The notes: a model not told the origin generated them from the sequence alone. A DNA stretch of 64,000 nt from Candidatus Scalindua sp. SCAELEC01 (GCA_004282745.1 SHMT01000006.1:1-64000); one strand, 5' to 3'; shown: positions 8,321 through 17,536, counted from the stretch's first letter. Numbers and translations: made by a program.

Positions 8321-9811
8321 ATGAAGAGGTTATTTAAAGAAAGTATTGTAATCATTACTGTTACCCTTATCTTTTTTTCTCTGTTACCACTTATGCTGTT
8401 TAGAGTTGTTGCATTTCCCAATGCAAAGGACGAATTGAAACAGCATGTTAAAACAACTCTGGATGAAGAGCTCATTAAACAAAAAAACAGTCTGATTCTT
8501 TTTCTGGAAGAGAGAAAGTCTCATGCACGCTCACTTTCCGATGCTATCCAAAGTACCGAACTGATTTACGGATACAAAGATTTCGTGAGTATAATAGATG
8601 AGGGAAACGAGCAGGAGTATTTACGATTAAAAGCCCAAATGGAATGTGCAAAGACGGATTATGGTTACAAAGGGATCTTTGTCTGTGATACCACTGGTAA
8701 AATACGCTTGACTACTTTAAGTGAAAAATCACTTACGGGTCTGGATATCATGAAGGAAAACACTTTTAAACTGGAGGGTATGAATATTGAGAAGCACAAC
8801 CCCTTTCAAGTGGCGCTGAAGACTCTGCATAGTGGCAAACCGCATATTTCCGGTGTTACTCACTTCTCCGTCGACAAAATCCTGCATAATAAAACTTCTG
8901 AAGAGCCATACCTTCCATGGAAGAGCACGCAGCGCACACCGGATATATTTACCGATGAAGAACAGGATAAGGCACTTTCTCTCTTTATATCGTACCCCAT
9001 AAAGGGCCCTGACCATCAGATCACCGGGGTGGTTTTACTCTGGATGGAGATGTCCCTGCTGAACGATGTAATGAAAAATTTTGTCTTAGGAAAGACAGGG
9101 GAAACCTATTTAGTAGATACAGGCGGCGTCATGGTTACAGAATCAAAATTTTCCCGTTATCATATGAAAGATTCGGATGGTCCCCACAAAACACGTTACA
9201 CCGTCAAAGACCCTAATACAGGCAGGTTAACAAAAGGAGTATCGGCATGCATAGCGGGAAAGAAAACCGGTCACAACCTGGATGGGTATAATGATTATGG
9301 CGGTATTAAAGTTGTCGGCGCGTGGTCATGGCTGCCAGATCTGGACATGGGACTCATGGTGGAAATAGATGCCGATGAGGCATTCGTTACGGTAAATAAC
9401 ATTAATACCATGATAAAGTCTCTCATGATCATGATTATTATTCCCGCAATCGTTGTCGCCTCGCTGATACACAGAAAAATGAGTGTCGGCTACATGATAA
9501 AAAACATGGCCCTTCCCAAAAAGACCTTAATTGGTGCAGCGATTATTGTAATGGTAGGCTTCCTATCAGCTATCATGGATGGGTATCAATTGAATAAAGA
9601 GCTTGGTTATGTCAGAGAACAGCAGTACAAGATATCCAACCCTTTCAGTGTATTTGGTGAAATCGGTTCAATTAATTTCCGAAAAAGGGAATCCTTTATC
9701 GAAGATAACATTCAGGAGTTCAAGAGAGAGTATCACAATTTGAGATTCAAAAAAATTCTTCAACAGGAGGATGGAGAGGAAGAGATTATAAAGGAGGAAA
9801 ATTCTCGCTGA
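8321..9811 (+). CDS. dCache-domain membrane sensor without a recognised output domain
   Basis: 496 residues. One transmembrane helix lies at about 8-27, then a long extracytoplasmic region (30-360) with double-Cache hallmarks. These hallmarks are shared with three other proteins of this window: YGYKGIFV near residue 105, GKTGETYLVDTGGVMVTES near 265, and WSWLPDLDMGLMVEIDADEA near 345. Two further helices follow (about 363-383 and 403-423), then a charged tail of about 70 residues ending in an acidic stretch. No HAMP, PAS, kinase or methyl-accepting domain is visible. Family knowledge: dCache domains bind small extracellular ligands. The receiver gene 60 bases upstream and the PAS gene downstream suggest a split signalling module. 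Confidence 0.85.
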   Translation: MKRLFKESIVIITVTLIFFSLLPLMLFRVVAFPNAKDELKQHVKTTLDEELIKQKNSLILFLEERKSHARSLSDAIQSTELIYGYKDFVSIIDEGNEQEYLRLKAQMECAKTDYGYKGIFVCDTTGKIRLTTLSEKSLTGLDIMKENTFKLEGMNIEKHNPFQVALKTLHSGKPHISGVTHFSVDKILHNKTSEEPYLPWKSTQRTPDIFTDEEQDKALSLFISYPIKGPDHQITGVVLLWMEMSLLNDVMKNFVLGKTGETYLVDTGGVMVTESKFSRYHMKDSDGPHKTRYTVKDPNTGRLTKGVSACIAGKKTGHNLDGYNDYGGIKVVGAWSWLPDLDMGLMVEIDADEAFVTVNNINTMIKSLMIMIIIPAIVVASLIHRKMSVGYMIKNMALPKKTLIGAAIIVMVGFLSAIMDGYQLNKELGYVREQQYKISNPFSVFGEIGSINFRKRESFIEDNIQEFKREYHNLRFKKILQQEDGEEEIIKEENSR

Positions 9812-9920
9812 AAAAAAAGTAGCAGAATGGGTTTAACGGTTTCTAGGAGCTATAGGAAGTATGGTTAGGTTTGTCAGTGCTATTTTTAGAACACCATATT
9901 TATTATGAAAGGAGTTATTA

Positions 9921-10325
9921 ATGAATGACTCAATGTTGTCAACAGGGGGAAAAATAAAAAACCAGGAAGGAAAACAGGACTTTACAACAAAAACGACAAA
10001 AAAGGGGTGGTTTGAGTATGAATCATCGTATGATGGTGTCCTGTTGAATATTGATATTGAAGGTGCAAAGCTTCTCGGTTTCACCTCTCCTGATGATGTA
10101 ATTGGAAAAAAGATTAATGAGCTGTATGCACACCCCTATGACCATGAAAAGACCTTATCCATGTTGATCAGGGACGGAAAGGTAAATGGGTATTTTACTC
10201 TGATGAAAGGGCGGGAAGACCAATTGTTTTATATCAAACAGAACAGTAAGCTCATTGTTGACGATCACTATTACAATTTACCCTCAAAGGTCCAGTCCAG
10301 CTTCGAATTTTCTCGGTATATATAG
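9921..10325 (+). CDS. Small single-PAS-domain protein
   Basis: 134 residues, soluble. From about residue 45 it reads as one PAS fold: VLLNIDIEGAKLLGFTSPDD, then IGKKINELY, and a C-terminal beta-sheet region FYIKQNSKLIVDDHYYNL. The first 35 residues are polar and probably disordered. AAGGAG lies seven bases before ATG 9921. It sits between a dCache sensor without output and narK. It could be a cytosolic sensor or partner that supplies the PAS module missing from the 8321-9811 protein, which is inference. No cofactor-binding residue can be assigned. Confidence 0.7.
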   Translation: MNDSMLSTGGKIKNQEGKQDFTTKTTKKGWFEYESSYDGVLLNIDIEGAKLLGFTSPDDVIGKKINELYAHPYDHEKTLSMLIRDGKVNGYFTLMKGREDQLFYIKQNSKLIVDDHYYNLPSKVQSSFEFSRYI

Positions 10326-10389
10326 CATTTCAATGCTATGGTTGTTTTGAAAAATTTTTTATCTTATAGGTTACAGGAGATATTGTATT

Positions 10390-11634
10390 ATGAGTAACTC
10401 TGCAGTCACATTACAGGGAAACACAAGAGTTCTGATACTTGGTACGTTAGCTTTTGCCGTATGCTTTGCCGGCTGGTCTCTCTTTGGCCCTTTAGCGGTA
10501 TATATGAAGGCGGAATTCAATCTGTCTTCATCGGCAGTAGGATTGTTACTTGCGACACCGGTTTTACTCGGTTCGATTGTCAGAGTGCCTATCGGTATTT
10601 TAACTGATGAATATGGCGGAAGAAAGATCTTTAGTGCGCTGATGTTATTTACCTTTTTCCCCATGTTCTTTGCGACTTTTGTACACAGCTACCCGATGTT
10701 ACTCCTATGCGGGTTTTTCTTTGGTGTGGCCGGCGCATCATTTGCGGTCGGTATTCCACAGATATCGCAATGGTATCCCAAAGAAAAACAGGGATTGGCG
10801 CTGGGAATTTATGGTGTCGGGAATGTAGGCACTGCCCTGGCAGTCTTTGGCGCGCCGGTTATTGCGGAATCTATAGGATGGAACAAGGTGTTTATCTTCT
10901 ACTCCTTTCCGTTGCTTGGGATGGCCGCCATTTACTGGTTTTTTTCTGCAGATGCACCGAAACCCAAGAACGCCAGACCTCAAACATTTAGTGATAAGAT
11001 AAAGGTATATAAGTCTTCCCACCTGATATGGGTATTTTCCCTTTTCTATTTTATGACCTTTGGCTTTTTTGTATGTTTTGCGTTGTTTCTGCCATCTTAT
11101 CTCATAGATACCTTCGGCGTTACACCGATAAAGGCGGGGACGTTTACTTCAATATTTGTATTTCTGGCAACTTTTGTGAGGATATTAGGAGGATACCTGG
11201 GAGATAAATTTTCGGGAAGAAATCTTTTGACGATTCTTTCCCTTTCACTCATTGGCGTGCTCTTCTATCTGAACCTGAACAGCTCTCTGACACTTGGCCT
11301 TGCGGCATTTTATTGCATGGCATGTTTATTGGGTATCGGCAACGGTGTTGTTTTTAAACTTGTTGCGGAATATTTTCCAAAAGACACCGGTACCGTAGGA
11401 GGTTTGGTGGGAGCGGCCGGAGGGCTTGGCGGTTTTTTTCTCCCGATAGCAATGGGCACCATTAAAGATTATACTAACAATAATTCGCTTGGCTTTATCT
11501 TCATATCTCTTGTCTGTCTGATGTGTCTCTCCTTTATGGAAAAGAAGACATTTAGAAAGAGTGATAGTACAATAACAGAGAAAGAGAGTACCTTCACGAA
11601 GGTTAACAAGAAGAGTGAACCGATTACACTTTAA
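10390..11634 (+). CDS. narK: NarK-type nitrate/nitrite transporter (MFS)
   Basis: 414 residues with twelve predicted helices, the standard NarK/NasA size. The MFS loop GILTDEYGGRKIF lies between TM2 and TM3. The nitrate-signature regions are clear: FFGVAGASFAVGIPQISQWY in the N-half and GNGVVFKLVAEYFPKDTGTV with GGLVGAAGGLGGFFLP in the C-half. The family carries nitrate/nitrite antiport or proton symport across the cytoplasmic membrane. AGGAGA with a nine-base gap precedes ATG 10390. The next gene (a duplicated TDT channel) starts at or just beyond its stop codon, so the two are probably co-translated. In an anammox cell it would feed or balance nitrite/nitrate for the catabolic compartment. 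Confidence 0.95.
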   Translation: MSNSAVTLQGNTRVLILGTLAFAVCFAGWSLFGPLAVYMKAEFNLSSSAVGLLLATPVLLGSIVRVPIGILTDEYGGRKIFSALMLFTFFPMFFATFVHSYPMLLLCGFFFGVAGASFAVGIPQISQWYPKEKQGLALGIYGVGNVGTALAVFGAPVIAESIGWNKVFIFYSFPLLGMAAIYWFFSADAPKPKNARPQTFSDKIKVYKSSHLIWVFSLFYFMTFGFFVCFALFLPSYLIDTFGVTPIKAGTFTSIFVFLATFVRILGGYLGDKFSGRNLLTILSLSLIGVLFYLNLNSSLTLGLAAFYCMACLLGIGNGVVFKLVAEYFPKDTGTVGGLVGAAGGLGGFFLPIAMGTIKDYTNNNSLGFIFISLVCLMCLSFMEKKTFRKSDSTITEKESTFTKVNKKSEPITL

Positions 11635-11638
11635 TAGT

Positions 11639-13900
11639 ATGAATATATTACAATTCACGTTATATTCGGTAAACACCCGCTGGTTCATTGTGGGCATAGC
11701 TACGATCATGATGGCGCTCAGCGCGTCTTCTTATGGCTACAACGCAGTCTCTTTCTATCTCTTTACCACAGGTATGGGAGTGTTCTTTACCGTAGCGCTC
11801 TTTCTGGTTATCAAGGCCCTTTTATACTATAAAGATTTTTTACGCGAGTTGATCGATCCTGCAAAGCTGCACTACTCTTTCTCGCTTGTCGGAATTGTGG
11901 GGCTTACGGGCATCTGTGCCTCTAAGCTGTTTTACTGGCATACCGTTACATACATTTTCTGGTATGCGGCTCTTGTCCTTTGGGTAAGCACCACGCTGTC
12001 TTCGTTTACTGTTTTATTTCTATACCGTAAATCTGAAGATCGAAGGATTGAAGAAATCCTGCACGGGGGGTGGTTCTTTGTGGTTATAGGCACTCAGTTT
12101 ATGGCCCTGTTGAGTATCGATGTTGCCGGACAGGCGACAGGACATACACTACTCATCCAATATTTTTCGTTTGCTCTGTGGTCTGTTGGCACCTTTTTGT
12201 ATCTGATGTTTATGGCGTTCATGATCTGGAGGTTGGTTTTTTATCCGGTTACCCATGATACAGAGCTCTCATCATATTGGTTGATTACCGGAGCTGCGGC
12301 AGTTACCACAATGGCAGGTGTCGCCCTCTATCAACAGGTACAGATGACGGGCGGCCCTTTTGCGGAACTGCTTCCATTCCTGAAGGGATTTTCTCTGTTT
12401 TTCTGGTTTATCGGGCTGTGGTGGTTGCCGTTTCTGATTATCCTGGTGATAAGAAAACAGATTTGCGGCAGCTGGAAATTACCCTTTAACGTGGGGTATT
12501 GGGAAATTGTGCTTTCTCTGTCTTTATATGCGACCGGCACAAAGCAGTTAACCGGATTATTTGATGAGCGATTCATTATCACATTCGCTTTATATATTTC
12601 GATTATCGGTGCTGTAGCCTATTGTTTTGCATCTTCCTTTACTCTTGCACACTTGACGGTGATACCGGTATGGAAGGCAATCCCATTGCAGGCGGTAGCC
12701 GTAAAGTGGCATGCATTACTCGGTAACGTAATACATGTTTTACAGATTGCGGTATACTCGGTAAACGCCCGCTGGTTTATTGTTGCCATGGCAACGATCA
12801 TGATGGCACTCAGCTCTTCATCTTATGGCTACAACGCAGTCTCTTCCTATCTCTTCATCACAGGTCTGGGAGTGTTCTTTACCGTCGTAATCTTTATGGG
12901 TATTAAGGCTTTCCTGTACTATGAAGATCTGTTACACGAGCTGCTCGACCTTGAAAAGCTGCACTACTCTTTCTCTCTTGTCGGAATCGTAGCCCTCACG
13001 GGTATTTGTGTATCTAAACTGTTTGGCCTGCATACCGTTACATACATTTTCTGGTATGCGGCTCTTGTCCTCTGGGTAATCACCACGCTGTCATCGTTTA
13101 CGATTCTTTTTCTGTACCGTAAATCTGAGGACAGAAAGATTGAAGAAATCCTGCACGGGGGCTGGTTCTTTGTGGTTATAGGCACTCAGTTTACGGCCCT
13201 GTTGAGTATCGATGTTGCCGGACAGGTTACAGGACATACACTGCTTATCCAGTATATTTCGTTTGTGTTGTGGTCTGTTGGCACATTTTTATACCTGACG
13301 TTTATGACGTTCGTGGTCTTTAGGTTAGTTTTTTATCCGGTCACCCATGATACAGAGCTCTCATCGTATTGGATGAATACCGGGGCGGCGGCGATTACGA
13401 CGGTTGTCTGCGCAGCATTGCATCAACAGATATACATGACGGGAGACCCCTTGGGAGAGTTGCTTCCGTTCCTGAAAGGATTTGCCCTCTTCTTCTGGTC
13501 CATCGGGCTGTGGTGGTTGCCGTTTCTGATTATTCTGGCAATAAGAAAACAGGTTAAAAAAGGCTGGAAATTACCGTTTACCGTGGGGTATTGGGAAATA
13601 GTGTTCGCCATATGTTTATTCGCTACTGGCACAACACAGCTAACCGGATTATTCGATGAACATTTCATTATCACCTTTGCTTTATATATTTCGATTATCG
13701 GTGCTGTAGCCTATTGTTTTGCATCTTCCTTCACTCTTGCACACTTGATCGTAATACCGGCATGGAAGACAATACCTTTGCAGGCAGTAACAATAAAATG
13801 GCATCCGATACGCAGAGGCACAATACACATTTTACAGATCGCGGCATGCTCGGCCAGTCTTCGCTGGCTTACCAGCGCAATGGTTACCATAACGATTTAA
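11639..13900 (+). CDS. Tandemly duplicated TDT/SLAC1-family anion channel or transporter
   Basis: About 753 residues, twice the usual length of the tellurite-resistance/dicarboxylate (TehA/Mae1/SLAC1) family. Two full copies of a roughly 364-residue, about ten-helix unit lie end to end without a linker. Landmarks repeat in each copy: RWFIVGIATIMMALSASSYG, HYSFSLVGIVGLTGIC, EEILHGGWFFVVIGTQF, SIDVAGQATGHTLLIQY, GFSLFFWFIGLWWLPFL. A third copy begins at 13823 and stops after 25 codons. ATG 11639 lies five bases past the narK stop. A GTG at 11615 would add eight residues. Plant SLAC1 and bacterial TehA relatives pass nitrate, chloride or dicarboxylates. Pairing with narK points to nitrate or nitrite (inference). 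Confidence 0.85.
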   Translation: MNILQFTLYSVNTRWFIVGIATIMMALSASSYGYNAVSFYLFTTGMGVFFTVALFLVIKALLYYKDFLRELIDPAKLHYSFSLVGIVGLTGICASKLFYWHTVTYIFWYAALVLWVSTTLSSFTVLFLYRKSEDRRIEEILHGGWFFVVIGTQFMALLSIDVAGQATGHTLLIQYFSFALWSVGTFLYLMFMAFMIWRLVFYPVTHDTELSSYWLITGAAAVTTMAGVALYQQVQMTGGPFAELLPFLKGFSLFFWFIGLWWLPFLIILVIRKQICGSWKLPFNVGYWEIVLSLSLYATGTKQLTGLFDERFIITFALYISIIGAVAYCFASSFTLAHLTVIPVWKAIPLQAVAVKWHALLGNVIHVLQIAVYSVNARWFIVAMATIMMALSSSSYGYNAVSSYLFITGLGVFFTVVIFMGIKAFLYYEDLLHELLDLEKLHYSFSLVGIVALTGICVSKLFGLHTVTYIFWYAALVLWVITTLSSFTILFLYRKSEDRKIEEILHGGWFFVVIGTQFTALLSIDVAGQVTGHTLLIQYISFVLWSVGTFLYLTFMTFVVFRLVFYPVTHDTELSSYWMNTGAAAITTVVCAALHQQIYMTGDPLGELLPFLKGFALFFWSIGLWWLPFLIILAIRKQVKKGWKLPFTVGYWEIVFAICLFATGTTQLTGLFDEHFIITFALYISIIGAVAYCFASSFTLAHLIVIPAWKTIPLQAVTIKWHPIRRGTIHILQIAACSASLRWLTSAMVTITI
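11639..13900 (+). repeat. 1092-bp in-frame tandem repeat, two full copies and one truncated copy
   Basis: Unit 1 is 11639-12730, unit 2 is 12731-13822, and unit 3 is 13823 to the stop at 13900. The period of 1092 bases (364 codons) was measured on the aligned GTAAAC.CCCGCTGG segments at 11669 and 12761, and on the matching site at 13853. Similarity is high at DNA level. The stretches at 12594-12656 and 13686-13748 (end of each unit) are nearly identical, so the duplication is recent or maintained by gene conversion. Unit 3 loses resemblance near the stop codon. Confidence 0.9.
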
Positions 13901-13964
13901 GACAACGGACATCTTACATACATTGATTAATTTATTTACCGGATAAAAAGTAAGGAACATTTAC

Positions 13965-14717
13965 ATGAAACTAATTATTACTATTTGTACCGTATTTTTA
14001 ATGTCATCCTTTCATATTTATGCAGAAGAAGATACCGTTCATGCTCATAAATATCACAAAGAACAGAGGTTATATTATTGGGAACACCTTGATTCAAAAT
14101 GTACCGTTTGCGGAAGTGGGGGGACCCAATCACCCATCAATATCAGTAAATGTAAAAAGAGAGATTTAGGCAGCCTGGAGTTCTCTTACCGGGAAACTCC
14201 TTTGAAAGCAATCAACAACGGCCATACAATAAAAGTGGAATATGAGAGAGGAAGCACGGTAACGATTGAGAGAGAAGAGTTTACCCTCCTGGAGTTTCAT
14301 TTTCACCATCCAAGTGAACACAAAATAAGAGGAAAAACTTACGACATGGAGATCCATTTTGTACATCGGAGTGAAAGCAAGGGGTTCCTATCTGTTGTGA
14401 GTGTCTTTATCAACGAAGGAAAACATAACGTCACCATCGAACCGATCTGGGACAATATCTTTGAAGGAATAGATGAAAAAAACCAATTGGTACCGTTAAC
14501 TATTAACGCTGAAGAGCTGCTGCCTGATGACAGATCTTACTATTACTATTATGGATCAGTCACTACTCCCCCCTGTAGTGAAGGCGTTAACTGGTACATT
14601 TTTAAATCACCGATTGAGATGTCAAATACGCAGATAAAAAAATTCGAAACTGTTATAGGGTTTAACGCAAGGCCAGTACAACCTATTAATTATCGTTTGG
14701 TTTTTGAATCAAAATAA
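13965..14717 (+). CDS. Alpha-type carbonic anhydrase, exported
   Basis: 250 residues with a signal peptide (cleavage likely after HIYA, residue 20). Alpha-CA motifs occur in order: QSPINI (54-59), NNGHTIKVEY (84-93), zinc ligands His112 and His114 in EFHFHHPSEH, third ligand His131 in MEIHFVH, and the substrate-pocket segment SVTTPPCSEGVNW. The reaction is reversible hydration of CO2 to bicarbonate outside the cytoplasm. Cys46 and the Cys of TPPCSEG could form the usual stabilising disulfide. AAGGA precedes ATG 13965. It fits a carbon-supply or pH role together with the SulP transporter at 1124. Neighbouring nitrate/nitrite transport genes suggest co-regulation with catabolism (inference). 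Confidence 0.95.
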   Translation: MKLIITICTVFLMSSFHIYAEEDTVHAHKYHKEQRLYYWEHLDSKCTVCGSGGTQSPINISKCKKRDLGSLEFSYRETPLKAINNGHTIKVEYERGSTVTIEREEFTLLEFHFHHPSEHKIRGKTYDMEIHFVHRSESKGFLSVVSVFINEGKHNVTIEPIWDNIFEGIDEKNQLVPLTINAEELLPDDRSYYYYYGSVTTPPCSEGVNWYIFKSPIEMSNTQIKKFETVIGFNARPVQPINYRLVFESK

Positions 14718-14830
14718 AAAATGCTCGGTGGACAGGAAAGTTTAAAAGAATGTATTCATAATGTAAATATAGGATGTAATCAGGGATAGCTTCTCTATTT
14801 ATCCGCTTATCACCCTCTTCAATATTCAAA

Positions 14831-15235
14831 ATGGATCTCTATAAAAATCAAATATTTTTGCTTCCCCTGGTCCTTTTTGTGTCCATGAACTGCATAGCGG
14901 GCGACAGAAGTGATCAGAACTCTATTGAAGTAGTTGCTACCGCTTATAACTCTCTGGCAAATCAGACTAACAAAAATCCTGCTATTACCGCGTGGGGCGA
15001 TAAGCTCAAACCTGGTATGAAGTCAATTGCGGTATCAAGAGACCTTATTGCTCTTGGGTTAGTTCATAAAACGGAGGTTTCTATAGAAGGACTACCGGGC
15101 ACATACACAGTTTTAGATAAAATGAATAAGAAATGGAAAAAAAGGATAGACATTTATATGGGTATCGATGTTAAGGCCGCAAAGAAGTGGGGGAAAAAAC
15201 CGGTAAAGATTAGCTGGAAACGGAATAAGAAGTAG
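14831..15235 (+). CDS. Exported 3D-domain protein (RlpA/MltA-like barrel)
   Basis: 134 residues with an N-terminal signal or anchor segment (about 8-23). The remainder is a 3D (Asp-Asp-Asp) domain: VVATAYNSL, AWGDKLKPGMKSIAVSRDLI, TYTVLDKMNKKWKKRIDIYM and AKKWGKKPVKISW. In this family the fold is a double-psi beta-barrel related to lytic transglycosylases. The aspartates at TVLDKM and RIDIYM match two of the signature acids. The function is probably on the cell wall or periplasmic glycan, but planctomycete walls make the substrate uncertain. There is no clear ribosome-binding site. The gene ends 65 bases from the convergent ferritin-like gene. Confidence 0.75.
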   Translation: MDLYKNQIFLLPLVLFVSMNCIAGDRSDQNSIEVVATAYNSLANQTNKNPAITAWGDKLKPGMKSIAVSRDLIALGLVHKTEVSIEGLPGTYTVLDKMNKKWKKRIDIYMGIDVKAAKKWGKKPVKISWKRNKK

Positions 15236-15300
15236 CGTGGGACACGGTGTCACCTCTTGTTTTAGCATCAAGCAAATCCGGGAGGTCGGGAAGTCTGGGC

Positions 15301-15846
15301 TTACACCTCCAGCATCCAGGGTATCTCCTCTTCTCCAAACCTGAGTGACGGTTCCGAAATTACGCGAAATTCGTCTTTAAACTGAACGACATGCTTACCC
15401 TCTATTTCTGCCAATTTTTCGAACAGTTTTTTTGCCTCTCCATTTTTTGACTTTTTCGCGGCCTCTTCATAAAATTTGCACGCCCTCTCCTCAGAGGAAA
15501 TGATTATCTTAATAATATCCTCATACGAGGCCGTTTTTGGAGGTTTCTCAATGGTAACAATCTTGGATTCTTTGATCTCTCTCGTTTTTGGCACGACCCC
15601 GTATTGCTTCTGGCACCACTCTTTCAAAAGTTGATAGTGGTACTCTTCTGAATCAGCCATTATTTCGAATTTCTCTCTTGCTGCCTTATCTTTCAACTGC
15701 ACCGAAACATCCCTATAAAAAGCACTTGCCTTCAACTCTTCAGCCATAGATATTTCAATGGTATTCAATATCTCGTCTTTTATGCTATCAGGTTCCACCT
15801 TCCTCGCTTCCGGTGACTTTTTTGAGGATTTTTTTTTGGTATTCAT
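15301..15846 (-). CDS. Ferritin-like (rubrerythrin-type) diiron protein with basic N-terminal tail
   Basis: 181 residues. After a Lys/Ser-rich first 20 residues come two helical pairs with the Glu/His pattern of ferritin-like carboxylate proteins: EISMAEELKASAFYRDVS, ADSEEYHYQLL, SSEERACKFYEEAAKK and LAEIEGKHVVQFKDEF. No rubredoxin CxxC domain is present. The likely role is iron or peroxide handling (inference from fold). AGGAGAA precedes ATG 15846. It is followed on the same strand side by a Bcp peroxiredoxin, a DUF4149 protein and a 2-Cys peroxiredoxin, so a redox-defence group is likely. Confidence 0.82.
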   Translation of the reverse strand: MNTKKKSSKKSPEARKVEPDSIKDEILNTIEISMAEELKASAFYRDVSVQLKDKAAREKFEIMADSEEYHYQLLKEWCQKQYGVVPKTREIKESKIVTIEKPPKTASYEDIIKIIISSEERACKFYEEAAKKSKNGEAKKLFEKLAEIEGKHVVQFKDEFRVISEPSLRFGEEEIPWMLEV

Positions 15847-15886
15847 AATTCTCCTATTGTGTGAAAAAAGACCTACAGGAAAGACA

Positions 15887-16384
15887 CTACTCCTTTTTCT
15901 GAAGCTCTATAAGAGCCGCTTTCACAACATCAACATGACGCGCTTCACCGTTTTTTCGTTTGGTTCGCACTTTTACGTTATGCCAAATTTTAGAGATCTT
16001 ATTCTTTGGAGAGATGATAAAAGTTGAACGAATGACGCCTTCATACTCTTTCCCATAGTTTTTCTTTGTCCCCCAAGCCCCATATGCCTTGAGCATTTTT
16101 TTATCTGGATCGCTTAACAAGTCAATATCCAGCTTCTGTTTTTCGATAAAATTTCGATGTGACAGGATGCTATCGGGGCTAACGCCCAAAACAACCGCAT
16201 CAAGATCCTCAAATTCTTTGATTGATTCGGTAAAATCACACGCCTCTTTTGTACACCCCGACGTATTGTCTTTGGGGTAAAAATATAACACTTTCCATTT
16301 TTCCGCATAACCGTTCAATGTAACCTCATTACCATCTTGATTCTGCAGACGAATTTCCGGCGCTTTGGCACCAACCTCAAGCAT
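15887..16384 (-). CDS. bcp: Thioredoxin-dependent peroxiredoxin, Bcp/PrxQ type
   Basis: 165 residues from ATG 16384, chosen because GAGGGA lies nine bases upstream. A GTG at 16399 would extend it by five residues but overlaps that site. The thioredoxin-like fold carries the Bcp signature FYPKDNTSGCTKEACDF with peroxidatic Cys and, five residues on, a resolving Cys. Downstream come GVSPDSILSHRNF and RSTFIISPKNKISK. The reaction is reduction of hydrogen peroxide and organic peroxides using thioredoxin. It is the second gene of a minus-strand redox cluster. Confidence 0.95.
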   Translation of the reverse strand: MLEVGAKAPEIRLQNQDGNEVTLNGYAEKWKVLYFYPKDNTSGCTKEACDFTESIKEFEDLDAVVLGVSPDSILSHRNFIEKQKLDIDLLSDPDKKMLKAYGAWGTKKNYGKEYEGVIRSTFIISPKNKISKIWHNVKVRTKRKNGEARHVDVVKAALIELQKKE

Positions 16385-16406
16385 ATAGTATTCCCTCACA
16401 AATCAT

Positions 16407-16892
16407 TTAATAGGCCCCTTTCGGTCTCATATAGACGGCCGTCATAAATAGGGTAATAACTCCCAGGATTAAGATAAGAACATTCATGATCATAGATCGC
16501 CTGTGTAACTTTGAAAATTGTTTTCTTAAATCCTCTCTCTTTTCTCCCTCTTCTGTTGTACGCATCTGCGCTTTAAGATCTCTCGCAGTCGACCCGATAC
16601 ACAACCCGGTATAAAAAGTTGAAACAAACATTACCGACAGCAAGATTACCCTGAACAAAATGCCTGACATACCGGTTTTCCACAAGGATATCAGACTCCC
16701 AAGTGCAATTGTACTACAGACATATCCTATCAACCAGTATTTAGGAAATATGTCTCCAACAACATCGCCAGCTAACTCCTTTCCCAAGATCTTAAAAATG
16801 CTCGGTGCAGCGAAGAAGGAGAAAAAAACAATGCTCCCGATCCAGACAACGAGTGACGTAAGGTGTAAAAACTGAACACAAGACAGGAGCAT
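16407..16892 (-). CDS. DUF4149-family membrane protein
   Basis: 161 residues, four predicted helices. The N-terminal HLTSLVVWIGSIVFFSFFAA with an Asp/Trp-flanked first helix and the SFYTGLCIGS-like third helix (here TFYTGLCIGSTARDLKAQMR) match the DUF4149/TMEM205-like family. A charged helical loop (110-135) precedes the last helix. No biochemical function is established for this family. It sits between two peroxiredoxin genes on the same strand, 22 bases from bcp, so it is probably co-transcribed. A role in membrane redox or metal handling would be a guess. Confidence 0.75.
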   Translation of the reverse strand: MLLSCVQFLHLTSLVVWIGSIVFFSFFAAPSIFKILGKELAGDVVGDIFPKYWLIGYVCSTIALGSLISLWKTGMSGILFRVILLSVMFVSTFYTGLCIGSTARDLKAQMRTTEEGEKREDLRKQFSKLHRRSMIMNVLILILGVITLFMTAVYMRPKGAY

Positions 16893-16936
16893 AAAGAGGG
16901 CCTCTCGAGTAAATAACCAGTGAAATAAATTTGCTC

Positions 16937-17536
16937 TTATAACTTATCCGAATGAGAGGATAGATATTTGGCCACACCGTCGGAATCAGGCTTCATTCCC
17001 TCATCGCCCTTCTGCCAACCAGCCGGGCAGACTTCCCCATGCTTTTCAGTAAACTGTAAGGCATCAACTATGCGAAGCATCTCGTCTACATTTCTTCCGA
17101 GAGGAAGGTTGTTGACTACCTGATGTTGGACGATCCCCTCTTTGTCAATAAGGAATGAGGCACGCAGGGCAACACCGATGGGATGTTCAATACCATATGC
17201 CTGGGTAATCGTATGTTTGATGTCTGCAACCATCGGGAACCCAATAGGACCCACACCACCTTTTTCAACAGGTGTTTCCCGCCAGGCAAAATGGCTGAAA
17301 TGCGAATCGATCGAGACTCCAACGACTTCTACATTACGTTTCTTAAATTCGTCTAATCGGTGATCGTGGGCAATTATTTCCGTTGGACAGACAAAGGTAA
17401 AGTCCAGAGGATAGAAGAAAAGCACTACGTACTTGCCCTTCAAACCGGAAAGCTTAAAATCCTCTTTAATAGTACCGTCTGCCAACACGGCAGGCGCCGT
17501 AAAATCAGGTGCCTCTTTCGTAACTAATACACTCAT
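16937..17536 (-). CDS. Typical 2-Cys peroxiredoxin (AhpC/TSA family)
   Basis: 199 residues from ATG 17536, preceded by GAAAGGA at a normal distance. An upstream in-frame extension to 17608 has no ribosome-binding site. The peroxidatic Cys is in FYPLDFTFVCPTEI near residue 52. The resolving Cys is in GEVCPAGWQKG near 170. The family GVSIDSHFSHFAW segment lies between them. The reaction is peroxide reduction, recycled by thioredoxin or a related donor. It is the first gene of the minus-strand redox block 15301-17536. Confidence 0.95.
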   Translation of the reverse strand: MSVLVTKEAPDFTAPAVLADGTIKEDFKLSGLKGKYVVLFFYPLDFTFVCPTEIIAHDHRLDEFKKRNVEVVGVSIDSHFSHFAWRETPVEKGGVGPIGFPMVADIKHTITQAYGIEHPIGVALRASFLIDKEGIVQHQVVNNLPLGRNVDEMLRIVDALQFTEKHGEVCPAGWQKGDEGMKPDSDGVAKYLSSHSDKL

